From Nipponacmea schrenckii (lineage: Eukaryota > Mollusca > Gastropoda > Lottiidae): 64,000 bases of DNA. This document shows, piece after piece, positions 38,925-51,293 of this stretch; within the stretch, counting starts at the first letter, position 1; the number at the start of each line of letters is the position of its first letter. A model generated the notes under the pieces. It was not told where the DNA came from, did no database searches, and was given only the letters and a program-made list of their open reading frames with translations. The position numbers and the translations under genes are program-made. The DNA is taken from the NCBI GenBank assembly GCA_030562195.1, contig CM060200.1, forward strand, positions 18,966,594-19,030,593. The letters are read 5' to 3'.

Positions 38925-39525
38925 ATATATTAAGAAAGGGATTAGGCCGGTTGAAAAGAAACTAGTTACTATTGATAACTAATAAATATTCAACTAAAGG
39001 CACTGGCAGTTGGTCCTAAATTGAAAATGAATGAGCTAATTGACACTTATAAAAAAATAAGTCATACATTTTTTTTTGTGTGTAAACATATAAAGGCCCC
39101 ACCCCTTCAAAATACAATGGTGACTCATAAGTACACATCAGATGAGTGATTTCTTACAAAATTTGCCCTTTCAATACTTTTAAATTGTCAATTAGTGTCC
39201 CATCCCTGAAAACTATGATTGATGAGGTAATTGCCCTTTTAATAACAGAAGGATAGCATCCCAGGTTTCAGATCATTTGTTTCTGATAACAATGATCAGT
39301 TCTGTTTGTCCTGTTTAGTTGATATTAATAAGTTTATGGCTGCCTTAATACCATGAGATTAAAATACTTGCTACACCCTGCAAATAAAGATTATACCAAG
39401 GAAAGAAACACAAGTCAACCCTTAAATATATCATGCATCTATTATGTTAAAAAATAGTCAATAGAAAGAAATTGACTATGGTGATATTAAAAGTATTTCC
39501 ATCCCTTAGAAACATCAAAGATATA

Positions 39526-39872
39526 TACAGTGAAACCCCTCTAAACTAGCAGTCCCGTAGCAGTGGTAATACATAAATGTGTAATCTATTGGATTAGTGA
39601 TTAATTAGCGTGTGTCATATTCCTCTTTCATGCTGTCAACGGATTAACTTCAATTTATATGAATTTGGATGCCATTTAGAGAGACCATTAAACTACAGAT
39701 TAACTACTTTGCGACTTGATTTCAATGCTGGATTGAGATTTAGAGGGGATGGCGATTTACCAGGATTTATCTCCTATCTAATATAGAGTGATTTGGCTGG
39801 GACTTTTCAAATATGCCAGTTTACAGAGAATGCTGGTTTATAGAGGATGCGGTTTGAAGGCGTTTTACTATA
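39526..39872. mobile_element. Tc1/mariner- or pogo-like miniature element
   Basis: The left end TACAGTGAAACCCCTCTAAA and the right end, reversed, TATAGTAAAACGCCTTCAAA lie next to TA dinucleotides, as expected for a TA target duplication. CAGTRAAACC-type ends occur in pogo/Tigger-like families. Inner sub-repeats such as TTTATAGAGGATG and TTTAGAGGGGATG are present. No transposase is encoded. Confidence 0.6.
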
Positions 39873-40590
39873 TAAATTCCTGTTAAGCTCATGAGCAGTG
39901 CCAAAAACTACTATATAAGTAGTGCCCAGTCTTAAACAACTGCAATAGAGAACTATAATTTAACATATACATTATATATTTTAATCAGTGCATTGCTTTA
40001 AAACCCTTCACAACCATTAAACATCAAGATAGACATCAATAAACACCCAACCTGTCATCTTTTTAATATAATAACTGAATATAATAAAGAATAATCATTG
40101 AAGTTTTTAGTCAAAGGATGAATAGAACCCTGAGATAAATTCAATATAAAATCTATTCATAAACCTTATTATCCTCATCTTTATAAATTTCTATTTGAGT
40201 TTCAAGGTGAAAAGCATACTGTTGAATTTACAGCTTCAAGTTGACTCATTCACAAGCATTCAAAATTACCAAGTAGCGTGTATTTTGGAGATTCAAATTT
40301 TGTTATAATGAGTTTCTGAATATCTTATAGGGGCATTATTGAGAAATCAAGTTTGAATTCTTTAGATAGTATTTGAATAATGAGCTTGCTTAGTATTTGA
40401 AATCCCAGTTTTGACGTCTCCTTCAACTGCAAATAATGAATAAATTGTACAGTAAATTGTTTTCAAGTGTACCAGAATATGCATTAAATTGGTGCATTTG
40501 TAATTTGGTATTTTCCAAAATTGACTGATTTTCAAAACATCTCATATTTTGACCCACCAATTGTGCTGAAATTCAAAGGGATTGTTAAGT

Positions 40591-40842
40591 GGTTTTCTAA
40601 TGTATGTCAGGGACACTGATAGCATCAATTTCCACAATACCAATTTTCAATCAGACATCTATTGTTCCTGAAATTCAAAGAAAACAAAGTGTTTGATGAA
40701 GTCAAGACATTTGTCTGATTAGTGATGTCATCAAACACTTAGTTTTAGTAGAATTGCAGGAACCACAAACATCTGATTGAAAATTGGAATGGTGCAATTG
40801 ATTGATCAGTGTCCCTGATAGACATAACAAATTTAGAAAACA
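40591..40842. repeat. Foldback element with ~110-bp arms
   Basis: The whole 252 bp is an imperfect palindrome. The left side has CAGGGACACTGAT, CCAATTTTCAATCAGA and AAGTGTTTGATGA in that order, and the right side has their reverse complements in reverse order (TCATCAAACACTT, TCTGATTGAAAATTGG, ATCAGTGTCCCTG). The centre is near 40713. Confidence 0.85.
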
Positions 40843-42804
40843 TCTTTACTATCTCTATAAAAAGCTATATGAAATAAGGTTTGACTCCAGGTTATATTGT
40901 ATAAGGTTATATTGTATACATAGACAGTAGATTACATCTTTATAAGGTAATAAAAGAAAGTTTGAGGAAAGCTTGAGGGGACAGAGACTATACTTCAGAT
41001 AGATTACTCAATGTCTGGCTCTATTGATGTTCAGCCATAAAAACAAATATTAACAATATTTTTCAAAAACACTTGAATAGCTTGACAGTCTAGAATCTAC
41101 ATAGCAGACTCCATTAAAACTAAAAGAAAATTTATTCATTAAAATATGTCTGATGTCAAGGAAAATAGAATCCTTGGTGGTAACTGAAAGAAACTATCTA
41201 AATTACTTAAAAGAAATTTTAAAAATTTAATGCAATTTTCAATAAATGTTTTTGTCTTTCATCAGTTGAATGCCAATTTTTGTGGTGCTCCACGATTTGT
41301 AATGTTGTTAGAAAGAGCAAAAGCCACAAACACACAAGAAATATACAATTTGCTAACATGGCACAAGGCAGTTACTTTGTATCAATGCCATGAGTTCAAT
41401 GTAGTTTTTGAAATATGTTCTCTGGTCAACTGATGTGCAAGAAAAAGGTTGACAAATAAAGGACATTTTTGCCAGTAATAGGGGTCATTGTTATAAAACT
41501 TTGAACAGCTAATATCTCCTGTATTAAAAATAGTAAGACTGGAGGGGACTTGTACTGTAATAAAGATAGTACATCTGACAGCACACACTAAAACAATGAC
41601 CTATGACCAATATCATATTTTATTAGTCCCACTACCTGGAGCTGTTTGAAGGAAATACTAGGCTATGATTATATTTTAAAGTTATACATCAACTATATTT
41701 GAAAATCTTTGCCTCTGAGTATTAAAAAGCTTTTTAGAGAACGTTTATATTCAGAATTTATACAAACATTATTACATATTTTTTGTAAGACATATAGAAA
41801 TCAGGGGCATAAGCATTAAAAACGCAACATATATAGATATACTACTTCTAGGTTTATTACATACTACATTTCAAAACACATACCGGTAACATTATCAAGT
41901 AAAAGGATTTACAACAAAAAAAACAGCAAGGGTTATAATGGAAATGTTTGTTGTCACTCGCAATTCCATCAAATATAAGGTATTGAACATGTCCTTCAAG
42001 TCCTGTGTAGTAGGAATTTGAACTTCTGATGAGTAAAAAAGTGATTGCTCACTTAAATTGTCTTAACTTCCCCTTTACATTGACCACTTTATGATGTTTA
42101 GCAAGAATAAAACTATATGACTATTATATTTTATTACTGATAAGTGCTCAAGGCTGTTTGGACATACTGTTTTTAAGAAATAAATTGATAGATTTTTCTA
42201 AGATAATGGGTCATTTCTATCTATCTTTTACATGACATCTAAATATATCATAGCTTAGCATTTTCCATTTATCTATTAGGATTATGTCATTTGTTTTAAA
42301 TTGTTAATTTTTTGAAAATAAGATTGGTATCTTACAGATTAAAAGCTTTTTGACATCTTGGCATTTTCTATTTGGTTTAGGACTTGTCCTGTGATAGTGT
42401 AAAAAATTATTTAGAAAATAAAAGCCTACATGAGTGTGAAAATATGTAGATACCCTTGGGCATAATACAATAAATTAATTTTATACCCGTATCTGACAAC
42501 TTATGCAAAAAATGAGTTGATTTTAAAGTTAATTTCAAAAAATAAAAACACAATAATAGTTTAAGTTTATACAAAAAATCTTTGATATTTAAGGTCATGT
42601 AACTTTTTAATTATATTTCTTTCTCTTATTCGTTTTATTCTAATGAAAATATTCCTAAATTAGAAACCTAAATCTAATTATAAGCTCAAGTCTGTTTCTA
42701 TGGTGTAATGTTTGTAGAAGAATAATCTGTGATCTGGAGCTTCAAGAGTGTATTCCAGTATTTCATTTGTCCTTTGTTCAACATATTCTTTCTTTGAACA
42801 CTAA

Positions 42805-42995
42805 GATATATTTAATCCTTAAGCGACATTTAGGGGTAGAGAATACATTAAATAACGGAAAACAATTTAATGGTATACTACTCCTTAAATTTATTACACA
42901 CAACGTTGATAATGACAATATAGATTGTTGAAACGTTGTGTTTAATATATTTAAGGAGTAGTATACTGTAAAATTGTTTTCCGTTATTTAAGATA
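42805..42995. repeat. Hairpin-family element, inverted repeat with ~60-bp arms
   Basis: The left arm TAAATAACGGAAAACAATTT, then TATACTACTCCTTAAAT, is answered on the right by ATTTAAGGAGTAGTATA, then AATTGTTTTCCGTTATTTA. The centre holds ACAAT-ATAG-ATTGT followed by TGAAACGTTG. A flanking block TTTAGGGGTAGAGA is shared with the copy at 44.1 kb. Confidence 0.8.
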
Positions 42996-44009
42996 TATTT
43001 ACTTTCTTCATAATAAAAACAGTTAATATAAATTTTACTGTATTTAGTTTTTAAGAGAAATTACTATTGATTTAATGTAAAAACGTTGAAATGTATAATT
43101 GAAAAAAAAACTTTGGCCTTTGAAAAGTTAATCTTACATAAATTGTCCCTATTAATTAAGTTTTAAGATAAATTTTGACCTAATTAATATTAATCTGTGC
43201 CTGTACCAACTTGTACCTTGTAATTATGATATGGGATATTAAACCTTGTAGATATATATAGAGGTGGGCCACCTAATAGTTATATTGAGTTAAAGGGATA
43301 AATGTTTATAATTTATACTGATATAGTGAAATATATACAATATTAGTTACCAATAGTTATCAATATGACTTTCACAATCATAGTTATATGTTAATAACCA
43401 TTACATAGAATAAGAATAGAAATTTATCATTGGCCTAATTATTCACCTATAAACTTTATTTACTATGTTTATTGAGAAACAATTGATATACTTAATAATA
43501 TACTCAACATCCACAGTTTGACTCCAGTCAGAACTATTCAGAAAACAATGAGATTTTTATGGTTTTTGCATGATTTTAACATTGAAATTTTCTTGATATT
43601 TAATTTTTTTAACACACATTTTTTTAAAGCGTAATAAGTAACTGACGTTGAATTTGTGCAATAAATCAAACAGTTTACAATTACTACATTGAATTCTGTT
43701 TCTGTTTAAATTAGGCAACCCTATCCCTTTAAATAAGCTGACTTTAAATTAGCTGACTTTAAATAAGTAAGGCTGTATTTGTTAATCAGTTTTAATGATA
43801 TTATGTTATAATCAGATTTTACCATCACAACTAGATTAATATTTAAAATGTCCTAGTTTTTATTATAAAAACATTGTTATATATCATTATAACTTCATTT
43901 CTTATTGAGGATTTCACAAGGTCATATCATCATCATGGTTCGAAAAGTCTTTGCTCGCTATGTAAGTGATAAGTCAATTTTGGGACTGATTTAACTAGGA
44001 GAGTTGAAT

Positions 44010-44145
44010 AACAGAGCAAAATTTTGTTATACTACTCCTTAATTTTATTAGTTTTTATAGGGGTCGAATACCACAATATTTTGTTCCGTTATTTAATGTG
44101 ATCTCTTCCCCTAAATATCGCTAAAGGATTACTAGGATAAATTTT
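44010..44145. repeat. Second hairpin-family copy, opposite orientation
   Basis: Read in reverse complement, this shares TTTAGCGATATTTAGGGG, ACATTAAATAACGGAA and GGAGTAGTATA with the 42.8-43.0 kb copy, about 1.2 kb away and inverted. It ends about 300 bp before the exon at 44454. Confidence 0.65.
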
Positions 44146-44453
44146 TTTTGGATGAGGATATACCTTTAGCATAGAACTGTACTAAAAGGGACATTTAAAG
44201 GGTAAATTTACAAGGTTAATTTAAACATGTCAGCAACATAATATGAAATATATTCAAATATATTCATCATAATAATAACCTATTGGTCCTATTGATGATC
44301 CTTTATCATTGTTACAAACATGGGATCTCTTAAAACAAGATGTCATGTCATAACTATGTTGCTATGACGACATGTTAAATGTACTGTTTGTTAAAAATGC
44401 TGTAATAATGAGTCAGTGTCATAAGATACTAATATATAATGTGTATATTTCAG

Positions 44454-45688
44454 GACAGTGAAACTACAGAAGAAGTTCCATATGAAAGTATAATACAAAG
44501 AGAAATCAGACTTCAGAAGGAAAAGGAAGAAGAGCTGGAGAGACAGCGAACAAAGAAAGACATAGTAGTTGACACAATTTCTAGCCAACCGTCGACCCCG
44601 AAACAAACTGTGATTACCAATGATAATAATTCTGTACAAAATGATATTAATCATAATGAACAAAAAGTTAACGTATCTTACGAGGATGCTATTTCTGGAT
44701 TTCAACACGAGGGTGAAAGTTTGATCGCTCGGGAAATGAGGGAGTTACGTGAACGGGAAGATGAAGTGAGACGTCAAAGGGAACTTGCTCTAAACACCAG
44801 CAGAGATTCCTTATCCAGTTTATCTACACCATCCAAATCAGCATCTTCAAATTCCATTCCACATTCTTCCTCCTCATCTTCCCTTCATCCTAAACAAGGA
44901 ACCTGGCAAAAAGATGTCTCTCCCTATATACAGCCGATTGATCACAAACGTAGTGCATCTGTTGATTCCCTTGCCTCTAGTCAGAGTACTGGTCGAACGC
45001 CATCTGACACCCAGTCTCGCGATATTAAGGTCATGCCTAATGTACAAGATGACTCGGAAGATGAAGAAACATCCCAAAACACACCAAGTTCAGAAACACC
45101 AATACAAAGAGAAATAAGATTAGCTCGTGAAAGAGAAAATGAACTACGACGCAGTAAAGGATTGCCAGAAATAGCTGAACCCAAACAAGAGCAGACAACC
45201 CCTAAACAGAAATCACAGACTGATATTACAGGAACTCCAACTAGTTCCTATACATCACCAAGATATCACCGGGATAACGATGGACAAGCGGTTAGAAGTT
45301 ATGCATCTAGTAGGTTACAACAAGAATTGAGTAGTCAGAAAGAACGCGAGTTATTATATCGTAAAGAAGGAAGAATTATCACCACTTCTGAAGAACACAT
45401 TGAACCCTTGAAATATAAAGAAGTTACTGGTATGGATCGAGTTGATGGACCAGTAAAACGTAATTTTAACACAAGGAAATCTTCTAATATGAATTCGCCA
45501 CAATCTCCAGAAAACATTAATATAGTGGTTGAAGAATCAACCACTCCAACACGGCAGACTTCATCACCTGTTAAAGCAGTTAAAGGTGGAAGTGGAGCTC
45601 AATTTTCTTATAAAGAGTCTCGGCAAACAGCTGAGTCCAAAATTGAACGAGAGCTACGTGAAATGAGAGAAAGAGAACAAGAATTAAG
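44454..45688 (+). CDS. Large exon: at least four EREIRL-type coiled-coil repeats
   Basis: This 1,235-nt exon starts in phase 0 after TATTTCAG and ends at ATTAAG|GTGAGG in phase 2. Repeats of an Arg/Glu helix are spread through it: IIQREIRLQKEKEEELERQR, LIAREMRELREREDEVRRQR, PIQREIRLARERENELRRSK, LQQELSSQKERELLYRK and KIERELREMREREQELR. They are separated by Ser/Pro-rich disordered spacers including SSLSTPSKSASSNSIPHSS. The motif form resembles repeats in AKAP2 and MISP proteins, where the region binds actin or anchors kinases; that role is inferred here. The frame is interrupted only by the donor. Confidence 0.9.
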
Positions 45689-48031
45689 GTGAGGAAGCTT
45701 TCTATTTTATTAACCAGCTTCTGGAGCTATTCTAGTGTGCCTAGATTTGCTTTTTAACAATGTAGATCTTTTTTTCAATTTTTTGCAAATCTTTGCTTTG
45801 TGCAACTTTTTCTTCGATTTTGTTGAGTAGATTTTAAAAATTTATTCTGAATTTTTTTTTATTGTTATCTATTTAATATTAGAACCTGGGTTCAACATTT
45901 CCTTTTTTACCCAAATAATTTTGTCAAAAAAACAAAATCCAAAGTAGCAGAAAACTGTCACAAACCTTATAGCTTTTTTTTTTTTACTAATATCCGCACA
46001 AATTAATTGTAAAATTTAAATTGTTAGAAATTCAAGGAGTAGTCGTTAAGGTAAGTAAGGCTGTCAAATTGTCTCTCAATAATCCTAAACTTAGATCACT
46101 GCTCACCTCTTGTTATTCTACCTTTCTATCAAAATAATAACAACAACAACAAAATTCTTAACTTTTCTATAAGTGAAATAAAAATTAATTATTCTTGGAA
46201 TGGTTACAATTTTGCAGATATAATGGAGTAAAAGTGCCCTTTTTTTGGGGGGATCATTGAACTTATCCTGTTTTAATTTATTCTTAATTTAAAACTGCTT
46301 TAACATAAAATAAACACCTCATGATTAAGAGCACAAATTTTTCAAATGGAAAATCTAAAAATTCCTTAAATCAATGTGTTTTGATAGAAAGGTCGAATCT
46401 AATAATTCTCAATTTCTGAAATCTTTGTATTTATTACTGTATTTATTTCTATGACCTATTTATTTTTATTGTTTATTGGATTGGAATTATTATATATTGT
46501 AACCTACTTCTCTGTTAATTATCAATCTTCTCAAAAATATACATAACTGAGAGAATGAAATAACCAAATAGTAATCTATATAGAGTTATGTCCCTTTAGT
46601 CTCCAGAAATGATAAAACAACTAAACTTTTAACTGGTTTTCTTAAAATTGGTATGTGACATGGTTTGATAGGAACTCTGGCAGTTCATGACAATTTACAA
46701 GAGTGCCCTACCCTGAAAAAAAGAAAAATGTAATAGGTCCTTTAGTTATCATATTATTTTCATAACCTTTCAGAAACGTTTATTGTTAATGCATGCTGAT
46801 GTTGGTGTATTTAGATTTGATCCACTATCATTAACATAATACTTACTCAACATATTTATTTATATAGGTCCATATAAACTTAATGTATAGTACTTTTAAT
46901 TTTACAACAAATTATAATCAGAAAAGGTATGGACTAACATAAAACACACTCTGTTTTATTGTATTCCTTATAATGTTTCATGTTAAAGTATTAATATACT
47001 AGGATATGATGCATGTAATTGAAGATGATCTATTTATAAAAAGGTGCAAAGAGTTGACTATGCCATGGTGAACAATAAAAGTTTGGTAGATTTTGTTTGA
47101 TGACATTGTTTAAATTTAGAATATAAGGCAATTTCATTCTAATTGATTAGGTGCCATTGTATTTGCATAACCAGAATCCAGTTAAAATGTCAAATAGCCA
47201 TTCACATTCCCATCACTAATGCATGGCATTACCTCTTTACATTATTATGTTAATAACTTAGATATCCCACACACCCCCTTGAATTTATTTCTCAGCTTCT
47301 TGAGCACCAATATATTGCATGCAAAACACTTTCTTATTAAGTATATATGTATCAATAACCATCAATCGGAAACCTTAAATCCTTATCAATTCTTGAAAGT
47401 ATATAGATTTAAAAATGCTTACAATTTGTTGTAGGACTGAGCAATATAATGATATCTTCATTCAAATTCCAGCAGGATCATTAATGTTAAGATATTAATT
47501 CTCTTGAAGCTATTTCACAGATATCTCTGAAACTTCCCCTGTTTTTCTGGCTACTTTTAAAGGTGTCATCTTACCACAAACATTAAAAATAATATTTAGT
47601 AAATACGCTATAGGTCTACTGTTATTTTTTGATTATTATTACTCTACTACTGCCATTTCTAAATGTAGCAGGGTTACTAGTATTGAGGTGGGTGTATTTC
47701 AGATGCAGGTTGATTAAGTATCAGACCAATATTTAATCCTACACTAGGAATATGGTAACATCAACAAACACATATATCTATGATCTCTGATTGCTTTTAA
47801 ACATAGAGTTATATATTCTATCATATACACTGAAGTATATTAACGTGCCCAGCTTGTTATCATCATAATGACTTTATGGCAACTCCTGAACTCGGGTACA
47901 GGAAGTTTTTTTTTTATCAAAACACCTATGATGATAATCAATAAGATTTCTTGGAGTTATTTCAGATATTTTTTGTTTTAAATTCTAAGATGTTCAGTGT
48001 TAATCAAGAATTATAAATCGTATCATTTCAG
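45689..48031 (+). other. Intron 4
   Basis: The donor is GTGAGG at 45689 and the acceptor CATTTCAG at 48024-48031. TTCTACCTTTCTATCAAAA near 46116 and its near reverse complement near 46381 (TTTTGATAGAAAGGTCGAA) may mark the ends of a ~290-bp element, weakly supported. The rest is AT-rich with no open frame of interest. Confidence 0.65.
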
Positions 48032-48170
48032 AAAAAAAAATAACCCAGATTTAAATGAAGAGGATGAACCAGAGAGTCCAAGGGAGAAAACTCTGAGCCA
48101 GAAAATAGCAGGACCTGATGGACAGACAAGAAGTTTGGCAGATCAATGGGCACAGATTTGTCAGAGTTAA
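48032..48170 (+). CDS. Terminal exon with conserved-looking C-terminus
   Basis: This exon begins at CATTTCAG|AAAAAAAAATAACCC. The carried AG plus the first a gives Arg, and the frame runs to TAA at 48168-48170. The product ends with KIAGPDGQTRSLADQWAQICQ plus Ser. The nine-A run at the exon start is a possible slippage site, but the frame through it is consistent with the preceding phase 2. The last ~25 residues look ordered and are unlike the disordered region before them, so they may be a functional tail. Confidence 0.85.
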
Positions 48171-49075
48171 GATCCTGGTTGTGAAATGAACTAGATATAT
48201 ATATTGGTGCTTCATATCATTATTATAAATCACATTGCATTATACCTTTAAACACTTCTATTGACCTGTAGCCTGCAATATAAAGGTAAATGGAAATTCA
48301 GTGAACAAAACCAACTTGAGTAAGCAATAACTCAGGCAAATCTTGCTATCAACCAAACATTTAGTTAAAAATTATTCTGAAATGTCATTTATTGTTCAGA
48401 TAATAGCGTAGTTTATGGAGTTTATTGGTGCAAGACTCGGGCTAAGATAGGCATCTAGCTAGGTATATACCTTATTATTATTACAGCAGTGAAATCACCA
48501 CCTTGATGTCTTTATGGTGAATAAGGCCTATTGCCCATTATATATATGCATTTATCGTATTAGGTATTTATATAGAGAAAGCAATATAGATATAGATAAA
48601 TCCCCGTTTTGAGATATTTTCCAAGGTTAAATAAGAGTCACAGCCTAATGAGATCCTGGCCAAGAATAATCTTCAAGACAGGAGAGTGCTTGTGAACAAA
48701 TATCTGTGTTTGCTCAGACAGCTGATGTTAATTTTGCCAAAGCAATGACCATTGGTAACCTGTCCATTTTATCACATATCAATCTTTTGTTGGTCTGCTA
48801 AGATGGCTCAGGCTATTGTATGTTATTTCAACAAAACTCCACATTCCAATGTTGATACAGAAGATCTGGTTCTTGGACATACTTTTGCAATAGGAAGCCA
48901 CCCAGCTAGATTTTTTTTTGCCGTAGTCAGTAGTCCATTGTTAATATGATGATTGTTATTTTAAGAATTTATTTTGTAATACTAAAGCATATTTAAGTAT
49001 ATTGTTACATATCAAGTTTATATAAGACTATTTTACCCCTGTGTATATAATAAATATGTATATTTGTTAAACCCC
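48171..49075 (+). other. Probable 3' UTR of the large gene
   Basis: No coding frame follows the stop. The first clear AATAAA is at 49049-49054, with T-rich sequence after it. The 3' UTR length is therefore inferred at about 880-910 bp. An open frame at 48752-48949 in this region has no domain. Confidence 0.45.
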
Positions 49076-51292
49076 TGCCCTGACCCTCGGAAGGTACAGA
49101 TCTGAATTGTAATATAGAGCCATTGTAACAATAGTATTGTAGTTTAACTGTGATAGAAACAGTATTTAGACAATTTAGCTTCAGATATACAAAAACAAAT
49201 AATTTTCAATAGTACTTAATTCATCAATTGTAGAAAAGTATAGAAATTTTAAAACAACATGAAACATGGTGTAATTTTTGCTGCCAGAACACAACTTTTA
49301 GCATTTGTTATCATCAGACTACAATTAGATAAAATGTCTGTTTGTTAACAATCTAAAGTTACTGTGTCAGCAGGCCTCCTGGATATACCAGTAATTTAGG
49401 TTAATTCTAACCACTTGATGTATAGCTCTATATTCTTTTCTATACTTAAACTTTACTTATGTATATATATCATAATAGGCAGAGTTACCTGATTATTTTG
49501 AAAATGATAAGAATATATAATTTGATAATGATGAAGGCATTTGTATTGATTTTGATGAAGAGAGCCTTAAAGTCAGATTTGAAGGTTACCTCTAAATTAT
49601 ATTTAGAATTTAGAATTTAGAATTTTTTAGTCAAGGCAACTGGAGCTTCAACTGATAAATATATATTCTTATTGAGCACGTTTGAGACTTGAGAATGTAT
49701 GTCTATTTCTTTAATGAAAGATGAATGAAAATGTGTGCCTTGAAAAATGGAAAACAATGGTATTACAAATTTCCTTTCCTGCAATTCGTTGGAAGCACCA
49801 CACTTGGCCCGTTCATTTTCACTGAATACAGCTGAACAAAGATTTAGATTTATTTATACACAACAAGGGGCTTGAATAAGTCCAAACATATTTTTTTTAC
49901 ATTTATTCTACCTTAAAATGATCCTTACAGTATCCACCTTAATTGTTTTAATCATACTGACACTATTGATCTGTCAGTACCTTCCCTATAGAGTTATAAA
50001 TAGTATAAATTTATTATAATGTGCAATGATATAGATTGAGTTTTGATTCTAATAACAATTATTATAAACCTTGTCTCAATATCAACTATTTTATTAAAAT
50101 ATCAGTGTTTTTTTTATTATCTATCGGGGTTGACTTTAAGGTACCCGCACATCTGAAGTTGATACATTTTTTTTTCCTACGTGCCAAACTCTGCCTTCTG
50201 CATGACTTTTTTTTCAGAGTGATCCCTAAACCGCTATACAAGCGATTTTCCTCTTGAAAATTCGGGCGAAACATCCAATTCGATTTTCAAAAAAAATCCG
50301 AATGTCTGTTTTTGGCTGAAATGTATTGAATGGGAATTTGAGGGTCCAAATGGGACGAGTTATAGCAATTTTACTTTGGGATTGGAGTTGACCACCAGTC
50401 TATAAACGGTCATAAAGGGTTTGAGGGTATGCACTGATAGGGATTATGGCACAACAATTTATTTCAAAAGCTTTAAAACAATCCGAATTTCTGGTTTCTC
50501 CTTAAATAGGCACAGTGAAAATCAATTGTAAGAAGAATTTCATTTTGGAAAATGGCCTGGTCATTGCGCCATTTTAATGTAAAGGTCAATGATATCCGCA
50601 GCACCGAGTGTTTGTCAAACAAATTTCAGACAGTACTTTTTGTGGTAATGTTGCTATATACTATACACAAACCTCCGAATTATGGAAATAGCTGACAATG
50701 ATGGGGGATTCAAAATATGAATGATATGTCAATGTGGCCACCCGTGAACACAGACATTCATGACGCTGGACCAATGCAACTTCACAATTAAGATGACACA
50801 GGGTCGTCTGCAACGTCACCAAGTCTGACTTCAGAATAAAAACTAAGTGTAATTAAAAAGTTCAAATTCTAAGACCTAGTATACTGGTATAAGATTAAAA
50901 AACTGAAGTGTCGAGATAAGTTGGACCTAAGCCTCGAGAGATCGTCAAGTGGAATCACATTAGAGATCACAGATGTAGCTAATGGCTCTTCACAGGAGAG
51001 AAGAAAATGATAGAACTTTACACTAGAACCACGAAGAAGCACTGTACAGGAAAGGAACTATAAATGAAGAATTCTAAATGAAAAAGTGGAGGTTGTCGCT
51101 TCTTACTCCATGTCTGCGATATGGATATATCTGTCTCATCGAAGCAGACATCCATAGAAGAAGAAGAAGAAAAGCGAGTCAAAGCATACAAGGTAATGTA
51201 GCTAATCAATTTTGCTTTGAAACACTGGAAACTACAATAAAACCAGTTGCAGTCAGTAGATTAGGAAGCTTATGGTTGATACCAATGATAAA
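49076..51292. other. Intergenic stretch, little recognisable
   Basis: AT-rich sequence contains three copies of TTTAGAAT near 49600. A possible short coding segment lies at about 51107-51190. It reads MDISVSSKQTSIEEEEEKRV in the + frame and ends AAAGCATACAAG|GTAATG like a donor. It has no partner exons and is not called a gene. Confidence 0.4.
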
Positions 51293-51293
51293 G

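Larger units (their letters stand above)
38499..44453 (+). other. Intron 3, with several miniature elements
   Basis: The donor is GTAGGG at 38499 and the acceptor TATTTCAG at 44446-44453. It carries a TTAA element (38577-38924), a mariner/pogo-like element (39526-39872), a 250-bp foldback (40591-40842) and two copies of the TACTACTCCTTAAA hairpin family (42805-42995, 44010-44145). Open frames here are short and show no domain. Confidence 0.7.
1855..49054 (+). other. Gene span: AKAP2/MISP-like and Cordon-bleu-like scaffold protein (5' end outside window)
   Basis: Five + strand exons join into one reading frame. Intron phases agree at every junction (1, 1, 0, 2), and each boundary has an AG acceptor and a GT donor. 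The coding part in the window is 4,695 nt, 1,564 residues plus stop. The first exon seen starts at an acceptor in phase 0, so the true start codon lies upstream of base 1. The protein is mostly low-complexity, rich in Ser, Pro, Glu and Lys, with Arg/Glu helical repeats toward the C-terminus. I infer a cytoplasmic actin- or kinase-anchoring scaffold from the motif types. There is no enzymatic domain. Family assignment is by motif resemblance only. A possible polyadenylation signal is AATAAA at 49049-49054, about 880 bp past the stop. Confidence 0.75.

Noticed and set aside
44391..45544. Several open frames on both strands overlapping the large exon
   Set aside because: All are shadows of the 44454-45688 exon, which has the motif repeats and matching intron phases.
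46113..46406. Miniature transposon with ~19-bp TIRs
   Set aside because: Only one short inverted pair (TTCTACCTTTCTATCAAAA) and no clear target duplication; too weak to list as an element.
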